Below the pieces are notes generated by a model that saw nothing but the letters and a program-made list of their open reading frames with translations, was not told the DNA's origin and did no database searches. A stretch of DNA of 64,000 bases from Symbiodinium natans (lineage: Eukaryota > Sar > Dinophyceae > Suessiales > Symbiodiniaceae): contig CAJNDS010000013.1 in NCBI GenBank assembly GCA_905221605.1, forward strand, positions 186,001-250,000, in the 5' to 3' direction. The translations under genes were made by a program, and so were the position numbers. Below, piece by piece: positions 40,455 to 49,085 of the stretch (positions are counted from its first letter, which is position 1; every line of letters starts with the position of its first letter).

Positions 40455-40835
40455 AAACTGGGGCTTGGGGTTTAGGGGTTTAGGGGTTTAGGGGTTTAGG
40501 GGTTTAGGGGTTTAGGGGTTTAGGGGTTTAGGGGTTTAGGGGTTTAGGGGTTTAGGGGTTTAGGAGCTTAGGGGTTTAGGGGTTTAGGGGTTTAGGGGTT
40601 TAGGGGTTTAGGGCTTTAGGGGTTTAGGGGTTTGGGGGTTTGGGGGTTTGGGGGTTTGGGGGTTTGGTGGTTTGGGGGTTTAGGGGGTTTAGGGGTTTAG
40701 GGGTTTAGGGGTTTAGGGGTTTAGGGGTTTAGGGGTTTAGGGGTTTAGGGGTTTAGGGGTTTAGGGGTTTAGGGGTTTAGGGGTTTAGGGGTTTAGGGGT
40801 TTAGGGGTTTAGGGGTTTAGGGTTTAGGGCTATGG
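40455..40835. repeat. Long TTTAGGGG octamer array
   Basis: About 45 tandem octamers TTTAGGGG with a central patch of TTTGGGGG. One extra G per unit is kept over almost 400 bp, while neighbouring arrays are strict heptamers. Confidence 0.95.
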
Positions 40836-40837
40836 TT

Positions 40838-40920
40838 TCGGGGTTCGAGTCCACGGAGCTCTTCACAATCGCATTCCTGGCTCAGGCATCCTGTGCAGTA
40901 GAAAGCTGCTAGAAAGGCCC
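40838..40920 (-). CDS. Exon candidate, Cys-rich
   Basis: Minus open frame FYCTGCLSQECDCEELRGLE. Possibly the small exon 40237-40317 (LTCCPRGPKNFTVVAAVSLK) belongs to the same transcript. No family. Confidence 0.4.
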
Positions 40921-41204
40921 GGCCCTTTAACAACCCCTTTTATTAAACAACAGGGTTTTAGGGTTTAGGGTTTAGGGCTTAGGGAACAGTCCTACATAGA
41001 GTCCTCTGAGAAGCAACAAAGGCATCATGGGTTTCCCTCCTGTATTCCCTGTATGCTACCCCCCCCCCTAGGTTCCCCCCATAACTAAGGCTATTTAGGG
41101 ATAGGTAAGCTTAATAGGGATAGGTAAGCTTAAGTAAGGTTATTTAAGGGGGAGGTAGTATCGAGGGTAGTAGGGAAATCCAGGAAAAAACACAAAACAG
41201 GTAG

Positions 41205-41318
41205 GTTATCTACAAGCGGGCTCGGAAGTTGAGGGACCAAAGCAAGGAGCCTTGTACGAGACCTCACTAACAAAAGGCTTTCTTGGGCCTCGAGGAACCA
41301 AGCATCATCTGAAGAAAG
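41205..41318 (-). CDS. Exon candidate, unknown protein
   Basis: Open frame DDAWFLEAQESLLLVRSRTR then LLALVPQLPSPLV, helical and leucine-rich. The plus strand is open only partway. Followed on the left by the family-1-related element at 41070-41165. Confidence 0.45.
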
Positions 41319-41443
41319 GCTAAACCCTAGAAACCCTAAACCCTAAACAGTTCATGGTTGGGATAGCAAAAAAATTCTATTCCTTGTTGAGTTTAAGTAC
41401 CCTTAAACATGTAAAATGTTTCCCCACGATGACAAAGAAAACC

Positions 41444-41482
41444 CTAGACAGGGTAGTCGGAGTAATCATCGCTGTTCGGGGC
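41444..41482 (-). CDS. Candidate last exon, acidic
   Basis: 39 nt = 12 codons plus TAG after acceptor TTGAAG|G. Reads APNSDDYSDYPV. Short, so the evidence is the exact fit and acidic C-terminal character only. Confidence 0.38.
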   Translation of the reverse strand, partial: APNSDDYSDYPV

Positions 41483-41599
41483 CTTCAAAAGCCTAAACCC
41501 GAAACCCCTAACCACTAAATCCCTTTTGCAACCCTAAACCCTAAACCCTAGACCCTAAACCCTAAACCCTCTGTTGTCCATGACTGTTGTCCATGAGTG

Positions 41600-41700
41600 G
41601 TGGTCTAACCCGAACCCTTGCGAACCGAAACCCAGAACTCTTCCCCAACATGTTCTTCATCACTCACTAAGAGCTCCCCAGTCGAAGGCCCCCCTAAGCT
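41600..41700 (-). CDS. Exon candidate, acidic
   Basis: Minus open frame STGELLVSDEEHVGEEFWVS then VRKGSG. A competing minus frame is also open. It would precede the 41444-41482 exon in sense direction. The next island (41857-41925) reads YWCGAPACSLQPKNSIGMNE. Confidence 0.42.
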
Positions 41701-41929
41701 AGGGTTTGGAGTTTAGGGTTTAGGGTTTAGGGTTTAGGGTTTAGGGTTTAGGGTTTAGGGTTAGGGTTTAGGGTTTGGGGTTTAGGGTCCTGTAGTGCGT
41801 CTTACTTACTAAGGCCACACGCTATACTCTAAACCCTAAACAATAAACCCTAAACCCTTCATTCATTCCGATGGAATTCTTTGGTTGGAGGGAGCAGGCG
41901 GGAGCCCCGCACCAATAGAAGGGGGAGGG

Positions 41930-41986
41930 TTTAGGGTTTAGGGTTTAGGGTTTAGGGTTTAGGGTTTAGGGTTTAGGGTTTAGGGT

Positions 41987-42025
<39 letters not shown>

Positions 42026-42065
42026 GGTTTAGGGTTGAGGCTTGAGGGTTTAGGGTTTAGGGTTT
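41930..42065. repeat. TTTAGGG changing to TTGAGGG
   Basis: Nine TTTAGGG units, then seven TTGAGGG units, then TTTAGGG again. The same switch is seen at 16950-17045 and 52612-52735. The island 42066-42130 beyond is open on minus (NKNATRLVCRTVCEVVLG). Confidence 0.9.
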
Positions 42066-42234
42066 AGAAAAACCCAACACCACCTCGCAAACAGTCCTGC
42101 ACACCAACCTCGTTGCATTCTTGTTTTCAGGGCCTGAACCGAAACCCTAAACCCGAAACCCTAAACCCCAACACGGGACCTGGACTGCCCAGGGCCAACC
42201 CTAAACCCTAAATTGCAAACCCCAATTAAACCCT

Positions 42235-42375
42235 AAACCCTAAACCCTAAACCCTAAACCCTAAACCCCAAACCCTAAACCCTAAACCCCAAACCCCAAA
42301 CCCTAAACCCTAAACCCCTAAACCCCAAACCCTAAACCCTAAACCCCTAAACCCCAAACCCTAAACCCTAAACCC
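42235..42375. repeat. CCCTAAA / CCCCAAA array
   Basis: About twenty units of CCCTAAA interspersed with CCCCAAA and CCCCTAAA in a quasi-regular alternation. Confidence 0.9.
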
Positions 42376-42402
42376 TGAGGTGGTTTAGGGCTTCCGAGGG
42401 GC

Positions 42403-42446
42403 CTCGTAGACGATGTTTCCATTGGCAGCTTTGTACACGCCATAGC
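42403..42446 (-). CDS. MORN-repeat exon fragment
   Basis: 44 nt, acceptor CGCAAG|G, apparent GC donor TACGAG|GCCC. Reads YGVYKAANGNIVYE, the second half of one MORN unit and the start of the next. The NGNIxYEG wording matches the exon at 47239. CCCTAAA (42235-42375) on the left, TTTAGGG (42475-42550) on the right. Confidence 0.72.
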
Positions 42447-42624
42447 CTTGCGATCGTTGCCAGCCAAGGCAGGGTCTAGGGTTTAGGGTTTAGGGTTTAG
42501 GGTTTAAGGTTTAGGGTTTAGGGTTTAGGGTTTAGGGTTTAGGGTTTAGGGTGTAGTGCGTGCTTAAACCAGAAGACAAAAAATAAGAAACCTGCTCCTA
42601 AACCCTAAACCCTAAACCCTAGCT

Positions 42625-42683
42625 GTCTCTTCAAGGAGATAGGCCATCTCTCCTTTGCAGCGGCTGCCATTTCGCCCCAGCCA
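42625..42683 (-). CDS. MORN-like exon
   Basis: Minus reads WLGRNGSRCKGEMAYLLEE. NGSxCxGE is the linker-plus-strand signature of MORN units (NGSxYxGE). Flanked by CCCTAAA on the left and TTTAGG on the right. Exon ends not certain. Confidence 0.5.
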
Positions 42684-42939
42684 CGTGGGCGGGTTTACGA
42701 GGTTTGAGGGCTTTAGGGCTTAGGGTAACAGTTATAGGTCAAACCCTAAACCCTCCCCTCAGGACCTGCAAAGGGTTTAGGGCTTAAGGATGTTTCAGGG
42801 GTTTTAGGGTGTATATAGGGCTTAGGAATCCAGAAGACCAAACCCTAAGCAACCCCGCAACCCCTAGAGGCCCTAGAAATAGAAACCCTAGAAACTGAAG
42901 ATAGCCAGGTTCAGGGCTTAGGGTTTAGGGTCTTGGGCT

Positions 42940-43060
42940 TAGGGCTTAGGGCCTAGGGCTTAGGGCTTAGGGCTTAGGGCTTAGGGCTTAGGGCTTAGGG
43001 CTTAGGGCTTAGGGCTTAGGGCTTAGGGCTTAGGGTTTAGGGTTTAGGGTTTAGGGTTTA
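42940..43060. repeat. GCTTAGG array
   Basis: Fourteen units of GGGCTTA then four of TTTAGGG, next to the family-13 element at 43093-43193. Confidence 0.95.
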
Positions 43061-43092
43061 AGGACCAGGTTCAGGGCTTAGGGTTGTAGAAG

Positions 43093-43193
43093 GCCAAAAA
43101 GTTGGAAACTCAATAGCCTCAATCCCTAGGAGTAAAGTATAGGGAATCCCAGCACTATTTGTCCTTACAAAGATTTTCCAACTTTATGGGGTT
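43093..43193. mobile_element. MITE-like element, family 13
   Basis: About 100 bp with inverted ends CCAAAAAGTTGGAAA and TTTTCCAACTTTATGG. A related element is at 60603-60712 (TCCAGAAGATTGGAACAT / ATGTTCCAACTTTTTGGA). Confidence 0.65.
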
Positions 43194-43293
43194 TACTTTG
43201 GGGTTTGGGGCTTTAGGGTTAGGATTTAGGCTTTAGGGGGGAGGAGATTTGTTCCACTCATCTGAGGCGCCCAAAACCTAGGCACTAGGTCGC

Positions 43294-43339
43294 CGGCCGT
43301 GCTTGCTCCCTTGCAGGAAGTCGCCGTCATACTGAGAGC
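43294..43339 (-). CDS. MORN-repeat exon
   Basis: Acceptor AAGCAG|G, apparent GC donor. Reads SQYDGDFLQGSKHGR, the first half of a MORN unit (YxGxFxxGxxHGxG). Here the flanks are reversed (TTTAGG on the left, CCCTAAA on the right), the one clear exception to the usual pattern. Confidence 0.78.
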
Positions 43340-43399
43340 CTGCTTGGTGCTAACCCTAAACCCTAAACCCTAAACCCTAAACCCTAAACCCTAAACCTG

Positions 43400-43600
43400 C
43401 AAGTAGTGCTTGGGCTGCAGGGTTTGTCCGGGTTCGAACCTGATATATCATCTCGGATCCAAGGACCTACAGCCGCCTCCTGAACCTGGAAGTAGGGTTT
43501 ACGTGATGGAGGAAATCGGGTTTTGGACTGTTTCTCCAATGTTTCAGGTGTTGGGGCTTGGAGCTTCGTGCTGGGTTTAGCATGTAGGGTTAAGGGTATA
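43400..43600 (-). CDS. Possible exon, unknown protein
   Basis: Open minus frame KLQAPTPETLEKQSKTRFPP then SRKPYFQVQEAAVGPWIRDD. Pro/Lys-rich, no family. The GGTTCGAACC near 43430 is not part of a tRNA. Confidence 0.28.
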
Positions 43601-43924
43601 TATGTATATGTGCACCTAGAACTTATGCCCCAAACGCTAATTCTCATGGAGCTTAAGCTTTAGGATCTATGGGCTCAGGGTGCGGGCTGAGGTTTCAGTT
43701 CTGTGGCGTCAGCTTTCTGAAATTCCCATCTGCGAAAAACGCCAAAAGCTTACTTTATACGCCCCGAACCCCCTAACCCTAAACACTAAACCCTGAACCC
43801 TAAACCCTGAACGCGAAAAGACTGTACCCTGGGCTGGGAAACTGCTTAAGGACTGTTTGGGAGGTTCAGGCATTTTGATGGTTTAGGATTTTAGGGCTTC
43901 AGTAGGGGTTTAGGGTGTAGGGTT

Positions 43925-44012
43925 GGGGCCAACCCCAAGCCGCGGAACTCTGCAATGTAAGCTCTAAACCATGAATCCCACCACCCACAAGGAGAGTGGA
44001 CTTGTGTACTGA
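43925..44012 (-). CDS. Possible exon, unknown protein
   Basis: Minus open frame HKSTLLVGGGIHGLELTLQS. No family. The segment 44040-44240 that follows has family-3-like ends. Confidence 0.32.
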
Positions 44013-44274
44013 ACCCCTAAGCCCCAAACTCCCAAACTCTTCTGCGAGTCTAGGAGTCTAGGGGCCACTGGGCATAGGGAGCCAAAGGGGGGGGTGCGTA
44101 AGGGAGGGCGCAAGGCGCCTTGGTTCTCTTATTCAGGACGTATTGGACAGGTCTTCTTTAAGAATACCGGCACGTGACGCCCGGTCCTTACATCTGAGGC
44201 GAGGCAAGGGACCTTGTTAAGGGAGCATGTAACTGCCCTCAGAGAACCCCTAAACCCTAAGCCCTAACCCTACA

Positions 44275-44362
44275 CCCTACACCCTAAACCCTAAACCCTA
44301 AACCCTAAACCCTAAACCCTAAACCCTAAACCCTAAACCCTAAACCCTAAACCCTAAACCCA
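44275..44362. repeat. CCCTAAA array
   Basis: Twelve units, sense-downstream flank of the MORN-like exon at 44385. Confidence 0.95.
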
Positions 44363-44384
44363 TCTATTACACCCCTTCTTGGTC

Positions 44385-44455
44385 CTTGTGGCTCCACGCG
44401 CTCTGAGTGCCCGGCCATCAGCCCATCGCTCAATGCCCCGTCCCGCCTTCTCGTC
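44385..44455 (-). CDS. MORN-like exon
   Basis: 71 nt, acceptor ATTCAG|G, apparent GA donor CACAAG|GACC. Reads DEKAGRGIERWADGRALRAR. GRGxxxWADGR fits the second half of a MORN unit. CCCTAAA left and TTTAGGG right (44460-44565). Confidence 0.6.
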
Positions 44456-44459
44456 CTGA

Positions 44460-44565
44460 ATAGGGTTTAGGGTTTAGGGTTTAGGGTTTAGGGTTTAGGG
44501 TTTAGGGTTTAGGGTTTAGGGTTTAGGGTTTAGGGTTTAGGGTTTAGGGTTTAGGGTTTAGGGTT
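44460..44565. repeat. TTTAGGG array
   Basis: Fifteen perfect units, sense-upstream flank of the exon at 44385. Together with 44275-44362 it makes a symmetric opposed pair around the exon. Confidence 0.95.
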
Positions 44566-44844
44566 TGCCCGATCCCTAAAAGCCTCCGGGTTCGAGGGTT
44601 TAGGGTGGTATTAGGGTTGCCCCTAAACCTAAACCCTAAACCCTAAACCCCAAACCCTAAACCCTAAACCCTAAGCCCTAAGCCTTAATCCTCAAACTCA
44701 ACACTGTTTTTCCCTAAAACTCATCCTGGACCCATAAACCCTAGACCCAACAATCCCATCCCTAAAGCAGCAACTCTACTTTAGGGTTTAGGGTCTTGGA
44801 GGTTTAGGGTTCGGGGTTTGGGGTTTGGGGTTTGGCTTGGGGTT

Positions 44845-44930
44845 TAGAGCTTAAGATTCAAAGGCCATACTTGCCCCGGGGTTGGGTGCTCTGTGGCTGT
44901 TACCCCTGGCAACTCCCCAGGAAGAAAAAA
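44845..44930 (-). CDS. Exon candidate, unknown protein
   Basis: Minus open frame VFFLPGELPGVTATEHPTPG then QVWPLNL. It lies within the second MORN cluster. No family on its own. Confidence 0.4.
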
Positions 44931-45079
44931 CACCCTAAACCCTAAACCCTAAACCCTAAACCCCAGACCCTAAACCCTAAACCCTAAACCCTAAACCCTA
45001 AACCCTAAACCCTAAACTGTGCCCCCTAAAGAGAAAAGGTTTCTTGGATCCCTGGCTTCGGGTTTAGGGTGTCGAAAGT

Positions 45080-45200
45080 GGGGTCAAGGAGTTTAGGGTT
45101 TAGGGTTTAGGGTTTAGGGTCTAGGGTCTAGGGTCTAGGGTTTAGGGTTTAGGGTTTAGGGTTTAGGGTTTAGGGTTTAGGGTTTAGGGTTTAGGGTTTA
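45080..45200. repeat. TTTAGGG array with GTCTAGG units
   Basis: About sixteen units, with a run of three TCTAGGG units inside. Confidence 0.9.
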
Positions 45201-45414
45201 GGAGTACTGTACCCTTTTAAGGTTCCGATAATCAGGACTATACGATTTGGGCGGGGGGGGTGCATTCAGGGCCAAACTGTCTTGGAAGATCTCTATCACT
45301 CTAGTCGAGTTTAGGAATCATGAAGGGAAGGCCCTGAACTCTTCATAGGGAGTTTAAGGGTTAGGAGTTTGTTCGAAACTATAAACCAGAAGCCCTAACC
45401 CTGGGAGAGCGGTC

Positions 45415-45456
45415 CTGGAGCCACTGCCCCACGTAGGTGCTGCCATCTTCATGCGT
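45415..45456 (-). CDS. MORN-repeat exon fragment
   Basis: 42 nt = 14 codons, acceptor CTCTCAG, apparent GA donor CTCCAG|GACC. Reads THEDGSTYVGQWLQ, the DGSxYxGxW core of a MORN unit. Confidence 0.72.
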
Positions 45457-45851
45457 CTGAGAGCCGGCAAGAAGCAGACAGGAGGAGGGGGGGGCGGGGG
45501 GGGGGTTGGAGGAGGGTTTCGGGTTTAGGGTTTAGGGTGTAGGGTGTATGGTTTAGGGTTTAAGGTTCAGGGTTGAAAAACAAGGATTAGAGTTTAGGGT
45601 TTAATTGCAAGGGTTGCAGGGAATATGGGCCTGAACCCTAAACCCTTTTCTTTGGCTGTCGGGATAGCGTGGGGGGTTTGAGGGCGCAGACCAGGGTTGG
45701 GCAGTGCAGCTTCAGGTATCAGGATGAGGGTTCAGGGTTTCGGGTTACCTTCCTGAGAACATTCTTCTTGGCAAGATTAGATCAGAAACGAAGAAGGGCA
45801 TTGAGGGAGGGGGAGGGGGGGAAATCAAAGGGCTGATTGAGTTATGCCCAG

Positions 45852-46049
45852 CTACGCTTCTTTGACAGCCTTTGGTAGCTCATGGCTTTGCCATGGGCGC
45901 CTGGTTCCTGGCGCGCTCTGCATGGGGCGGCCACAGCAAGCGATAGGCAAGCATGTAGCTGAGGCTCCGAACATCGTGAAACACACCAGTTCGGTCACGG
46001 GAGCCGACTCCACGGAACGTAGCTCACTGCTCCAGGGCCATCGCACCAT
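45852..46049 (-). CDS. Possible exon, strand ambiguous
   Basis: 65 open codons on minus (SVESAPVTELVCFTMFGASA and on, ending KAVKEA then stop). Plus is open over the same region (RPQQAIGKHVAEAPNIVKHT). A coding island, but the strand is undecided. Confidence 0.3.
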   Translation of the reverse strand: MVRWPWSSELRSVESAPVTELVCFTMFGASATCLPIACCGRPMQSAPGTRRPWQSHELPKAVKEA

Positions 46050-46060
46050 AGTGGAGGGGG

Positions 46061-46152
46061 TTGGGATGTTCCCCCTTCTACTAACAGTCCTTAACTAGAA
46101 GGGTACTACAAATCCCTACTAAGGACTGTTCGTATAAGGGGGAACATCCCAA
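46061..46152. mobile_element. MITE-like element, family 1
   Basis: 92 bp, ends TTGGGATGTTCCCCCTTCTA and AAGGGGGAACATCCCAA, inner arms TAACAGTCCTTA / TAAGGACTGTT. The most symmetric copy of the family. A G run follows it. Confidence 0.82.
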
Positions 46153-46169
46153 GTGGGGGGGGGGGGGGG

Positions 46170-46281
46170 CCTTGGCCTGTCAAAGCTCGAGTCAAAGCCG
46201 CCCATGAACAGCCACGGCCACATCCCTCGGTCGTCGTGTGCACAAAGCACTGCATTCCGCACCCGGCGGATGCAAATCCTA
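46170..46281 (-). CDS. Exon candidate, unknown protein
   Basis: Acceptor GTAG|G. Reads ICIRRVRNAVLCAHDDRGMW, then PWLFMGGFDSSFDRPR. A second minus frame is open. No family recognised. Confidence 0.4.
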
Positions 46282-46640
46282 CCTAGGACCCCTGAACCCT
46301 AAACCCTAAACCCTAAACCCTAAACCCTAAACCCTAAACTCTTGAAGCATTCTGGACCCAGGGGCCCCCGTGAACCACAGTGTTTCCCTAGAAGCACGAA
46401 AGAACCCTAAAGAACCCTCAGCCCCAAACCCTACACTTAGGGTTTAGGGTTCTTTAGGGTTTAGGGTTTAGGGTTTACTATTTAGGGTAACCCTACACCC
46501 ACAATGCCTACAAAACCCTAAGCCGTAAGCCCTGTGCCCTGTGCCCAGGGCCCTCTGTCCCAAGCCCCAAACCCTACTAATCCCTAAACCCTACATTCTC
46601 AGCCATAAGATCCCAAAGAACCTTGGAACCCAAAAAGCCT

Positions 46641-46721
46641 TCAAGCGAAGCTGTCTTTGGCCCCCGGCATACTTTCCCTGGCCTTGGGCACGGTCCTCGC
46701 GGCAAGTCGAAACTTGCGTAG
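46641..46721 (-). CDS. Candidate last exon, basic
   Basis: 81 nt = 26 codons plus TGA after acceptor TTGCAAG. Reads LRKFRLAARTVPKARESMPG then AKDSFA. Basic and helical, plausible C-terminus. Another minus frame is open across the island. Confidence 0.38.
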   Translation of the reverse strand, partial: LRKFRLAARTVPKARESMPGAKDSFA

Positions 46722-46779
46722 CTTGCAAAAATGTAGCAGTTGTGTAGTTGCATTAGCTGCACGCCTTGGCACCTGGCTG

Positions 46780-47180
46780 GCCCGGGTGTTTTTTTTTTGG
46801 CCTTGTTTTTTTTTTTTTTTTTTGGGGGGGGGGGGGTTCTGCGGGTAGGGGCGGCGGGGGGGGGGTTTAGGGTTTGGGGTTCAGGGTTCAGGGTTGAGGG
46901 TTTAGGGTTTAAGGTCCAGGGTGGGAAAAAAGTGCCCGAGCCCCCTGGCTGACACCATCAACTCTTATCAAGAGACACCCTAGACCCTCCAAACCCTCTA
47001 AAACCTCAAAACCCTACAAACCCTATGAACCCTAAAACCCTATAAACCCTACAAACCCATGTAGCTTAGCCCGAAACGAAGGGCTATAGGGATCTAAGGT
47101 TGCAGTAAAAAGAGCCAGAGCTTAAGGGGTTCTCCAGGTAGGACTCAATACACAAAAGCGCTTAGGCTAGCACCGAAACC
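46780..47180. other. T and G runs, then degenerate repeat
   Basis: T-runs and a G-run (46787-46835, 46853-46864), diverged TTTAGGG, and a C-rich CCCTATAAACC tract. No exon evidence. Confidence 0.6.
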
Positions 47181-47238
47181 CTAAATGTAGGCTGAGGTCC
47201 CTTTCGGGCTTTTGACTCGACTTGATCCCCAAACGGGC

Positions 47239-47309
47239 CTGGAACCATTCGCCTTCGTAGATGTTTCCATTGGCCGCCACGAACTTCCCAAAGCCATGCG
47301 CTCTCCCAC
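47239..47309 (-). CDS. MORN-repeat exon
   Basis: 71 nt, acceptor GAGAG|G, apparent GC donor TTCCAG|GCCC. Reads GRAHGFGKFVAANGNIYEGE then WFQ, spanning the end of one MORN unit and the YEGEW of the next. The donor context is nearly the same as at 48332. TTAGGG/GTGTAGGG repeats lie on the right. Confidence 0.82.
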
Positions 47310-47483
47310 CTCTCTCAGTTGGCTTAGGGTGTAGGGTGTAGGGTGTAGGGTGTAGGGTTTAGGGTTTAGGGTGTAGGGTTTAGGGTTTAGGGTTTAGGGT
47401 TTTGGGTTTAGGGTTTAGGGTTTAGGGTTTATCTCGCACCGACGGGTCAGTCCCTCTAGCCCGACAATGCTTCGCAGGGTCCC

Positions 47484-47575
47484 TCATGCAGAGAGCTGAG
47501 ACAATTCCTCGAGGAACGCCCCCTGCCGAGTATCCGAAAGAAACGAGCCAAACTTCAGCTCTCGCGCAAGACCCT
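47484..47575 (-). CDS. Possible exon, strand ambiguous
   Basis: Minus reads LARELKFGSFLSDTRQGAFL then EELSQLSA and stop. Plus reads RAETIPRGTPPAEYPKETSQ. Both are convincing as peptides, showing how easily shadows arise in this sequence. Confidence 0.28.
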
Positions 47576-47909
47576 AAACCCTAAACCCTAAACCCTTGAG
47601 TTACCCCATGCATACCCGTGTCCTCCCAAGAATTGGCCCGCAGGGCGCAAGGAAGAACGACCGCCAAAATGAAACAAATAGGGTTTAGGGTGCAGAGTGT
47701 TGGTGTACAGGGTTTAAGGTTTCAGGAGTTAGGGTTTAGGGTTTTTAGGGTATAGGGTTCAGGGCTTTCAGGGTCTAGGGTTTAGGGCCTTTGGGGTATA
47801 GCTTCTTTCCCAGAGGCTCCCATACCCCTTCATCCGGGAATATTCTCTCAGTCATGTCGTGCCACTTAAAGACTATTCCCGAACTAAGTCACCCACAGAA
47901 GGCTTTGAT

Positions 47910-48115
47910 CAAGGTTTAGGGTTTAGGGTTTAGGGTTTAGGGTTTAGGGTTTAGGGTTTAGGGTTTAGGGTTTAGGGTTTAGGGTTTAGGGTCTTAGGGT
48001 TTAGGGTTTAGGGTTTAGGGTTTAGGGTTTAGGGTTTAGGGTTTAGGGTTTAGGGTTTAGGGTTTAGGGTTTAGGGTTTAGGGTTTAGGGCTTAGGGTTT
48101 AGGGTTGGCGAGAGG
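47910..48115. repeat. Long TTTAGGG array
   Basis: About 28 units, nearly perfect. Confidence 0.95.
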
Positions 48116-48189
48116 GTTTATAAGGCTGTAAATCCTCAGCCCTCTAAGCCCGAAAGCCTAAACCCCAGAACCCTGCTTGGGCTTAGGGC

Positions 48190-48315
48190 TTCAAGCCCTA
48201 AACCCCTAAACCCTAAACCCTAAACCCTAAACCCTAAACCCTAAACCCTAAACCCTAAACCCTAAACCCTAAACCCTAAACCCTAAACCCTAAACCCTAG
48301 CCCTAAACCCTAAAC
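48190..48315. repeat. CCCTAAA array
   Basis: Seventeen units. Sense-downstream flank of the MORN exon at 48332. Confidence 0.95.
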
Positions 48316-48331
48316 CCCCAAAATCTCGGGC

Positions 48332-48420
48332 CTTGGAAGCTTCCTTCATACGAAGAGCCGTCGGGGCGAGTGAGGATGCCATGTCCGTGGCATTGGTTTC
48401 CCTTCCACTGGCCCTTGTAC
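48332..48420 (-). CDS. MORN-repeat exon
   Basis: 89 nt, acceptor GCGGAG|G, apparent GC donor TTCCAAG|GCCC. Reads [20 protein letters not shown] then GSSYEGSFQ, one complete MORN unit plus the start of another. The longest and among the clearest MORN exons. Confidence 0.87.
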
Positions 48421-48439
48421 CTCCGCGGATGGGGCGGGT

Positions 48440-48680
48440 TGGGGGTTTGGGGTTTGGGGTTTGGGGTTTGGGGTTTGGGGTTTAGGGTTTAGGGTTTAGG
48501 GTTTAGGGTTTAGGGTTTAGGGTTTAGGGTTTAGGGTTTAGGGTTTAGGGTTTAGGGTTTAGGGTTTAGGGTTTTGCGTTCAGGTTTGGGGGTTAGGGTT
48601 TTGCGTTTAGGTTTGGGGTTTAGGGTTTGGGGTTCAGGGTTTGGGGTTTTAGGGTTTGGGGTTTGGGGTTTAGGGTTTGG
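48440..48680. repeat. TTTGGGG then TTTAGGG arrays
   Basis: Six TTTGGGG units, about thirteen perfect TTTAGGG units, then a diverged G-rich tail. Sense-upstream flank of the exon at 48332. The similar tail 48900-48990 uses TTTTGGGG/TTTCGGGG. Confidence 0.9.
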
Positions 48681-49019
48681 AGTTTAAGGCTTTGAGCTCG
48701 AGATTTTCAGGTTTGGGGCTTTAGGGCTTGGGCGCTTGGGTGATTTGGGGGGAGAAGCGAAGGAGGGCCCTACCTCTTCAAGCCCGCCTGAGCCCTAAAC
48801 CCAGGGCTTCAGTTCAAGGTTTAGGGTTTAGGGTTTAGGGTTTAGGGTTTAGGGTTTAGGGTTTAAGGATCCTCAAGCCCTAGACCCTGACGGGTGTGGT
48901 TTAGGGCTTAGGGCTTGGGGTTTTGGGGTTTCGGGGTTTCGGGGTTTTGGGGTTTCGGGGTTTTGGGGTTTTGGGGTTTTGGGGTTTGGGGTTGCTCCGG
49001 ACCTCTTGCCGTTTAGGGC

Positions 49020-49085
49020 CTACTTCTGCTTGGGCGTTCTCACTTTGAAGCGCTTGGGAGCAGAGCTTAGGATTTCTTGGCTGCG
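49020..49085 (-). CDS. Candidate last exon, basic C-terminus
   Basis: 66 nt = 21 codons plus TAG after acceptor TTTAAG. Reads RSQEILSSAPKRFKVRTPKQ then K and stop. If correct it is the 3' end of a gene lying upstream of the second MORN cluster. The plus strand is also open (AYFCLGVLTLKRLGAELRIS). Confidence 0.42.
   Translation of the reverse strand, partial: RSQEILSSAPKRFKVRTPKQK

Noticed and set aside
40420-40478. Plus-strand peptide DDETYLEALQKLGLGV
   Set aside because: Protein-like but ends inside repeat. The minus strand has a good CAG|GTAGGT donor at the same place. Chance open frames of this length are common here.
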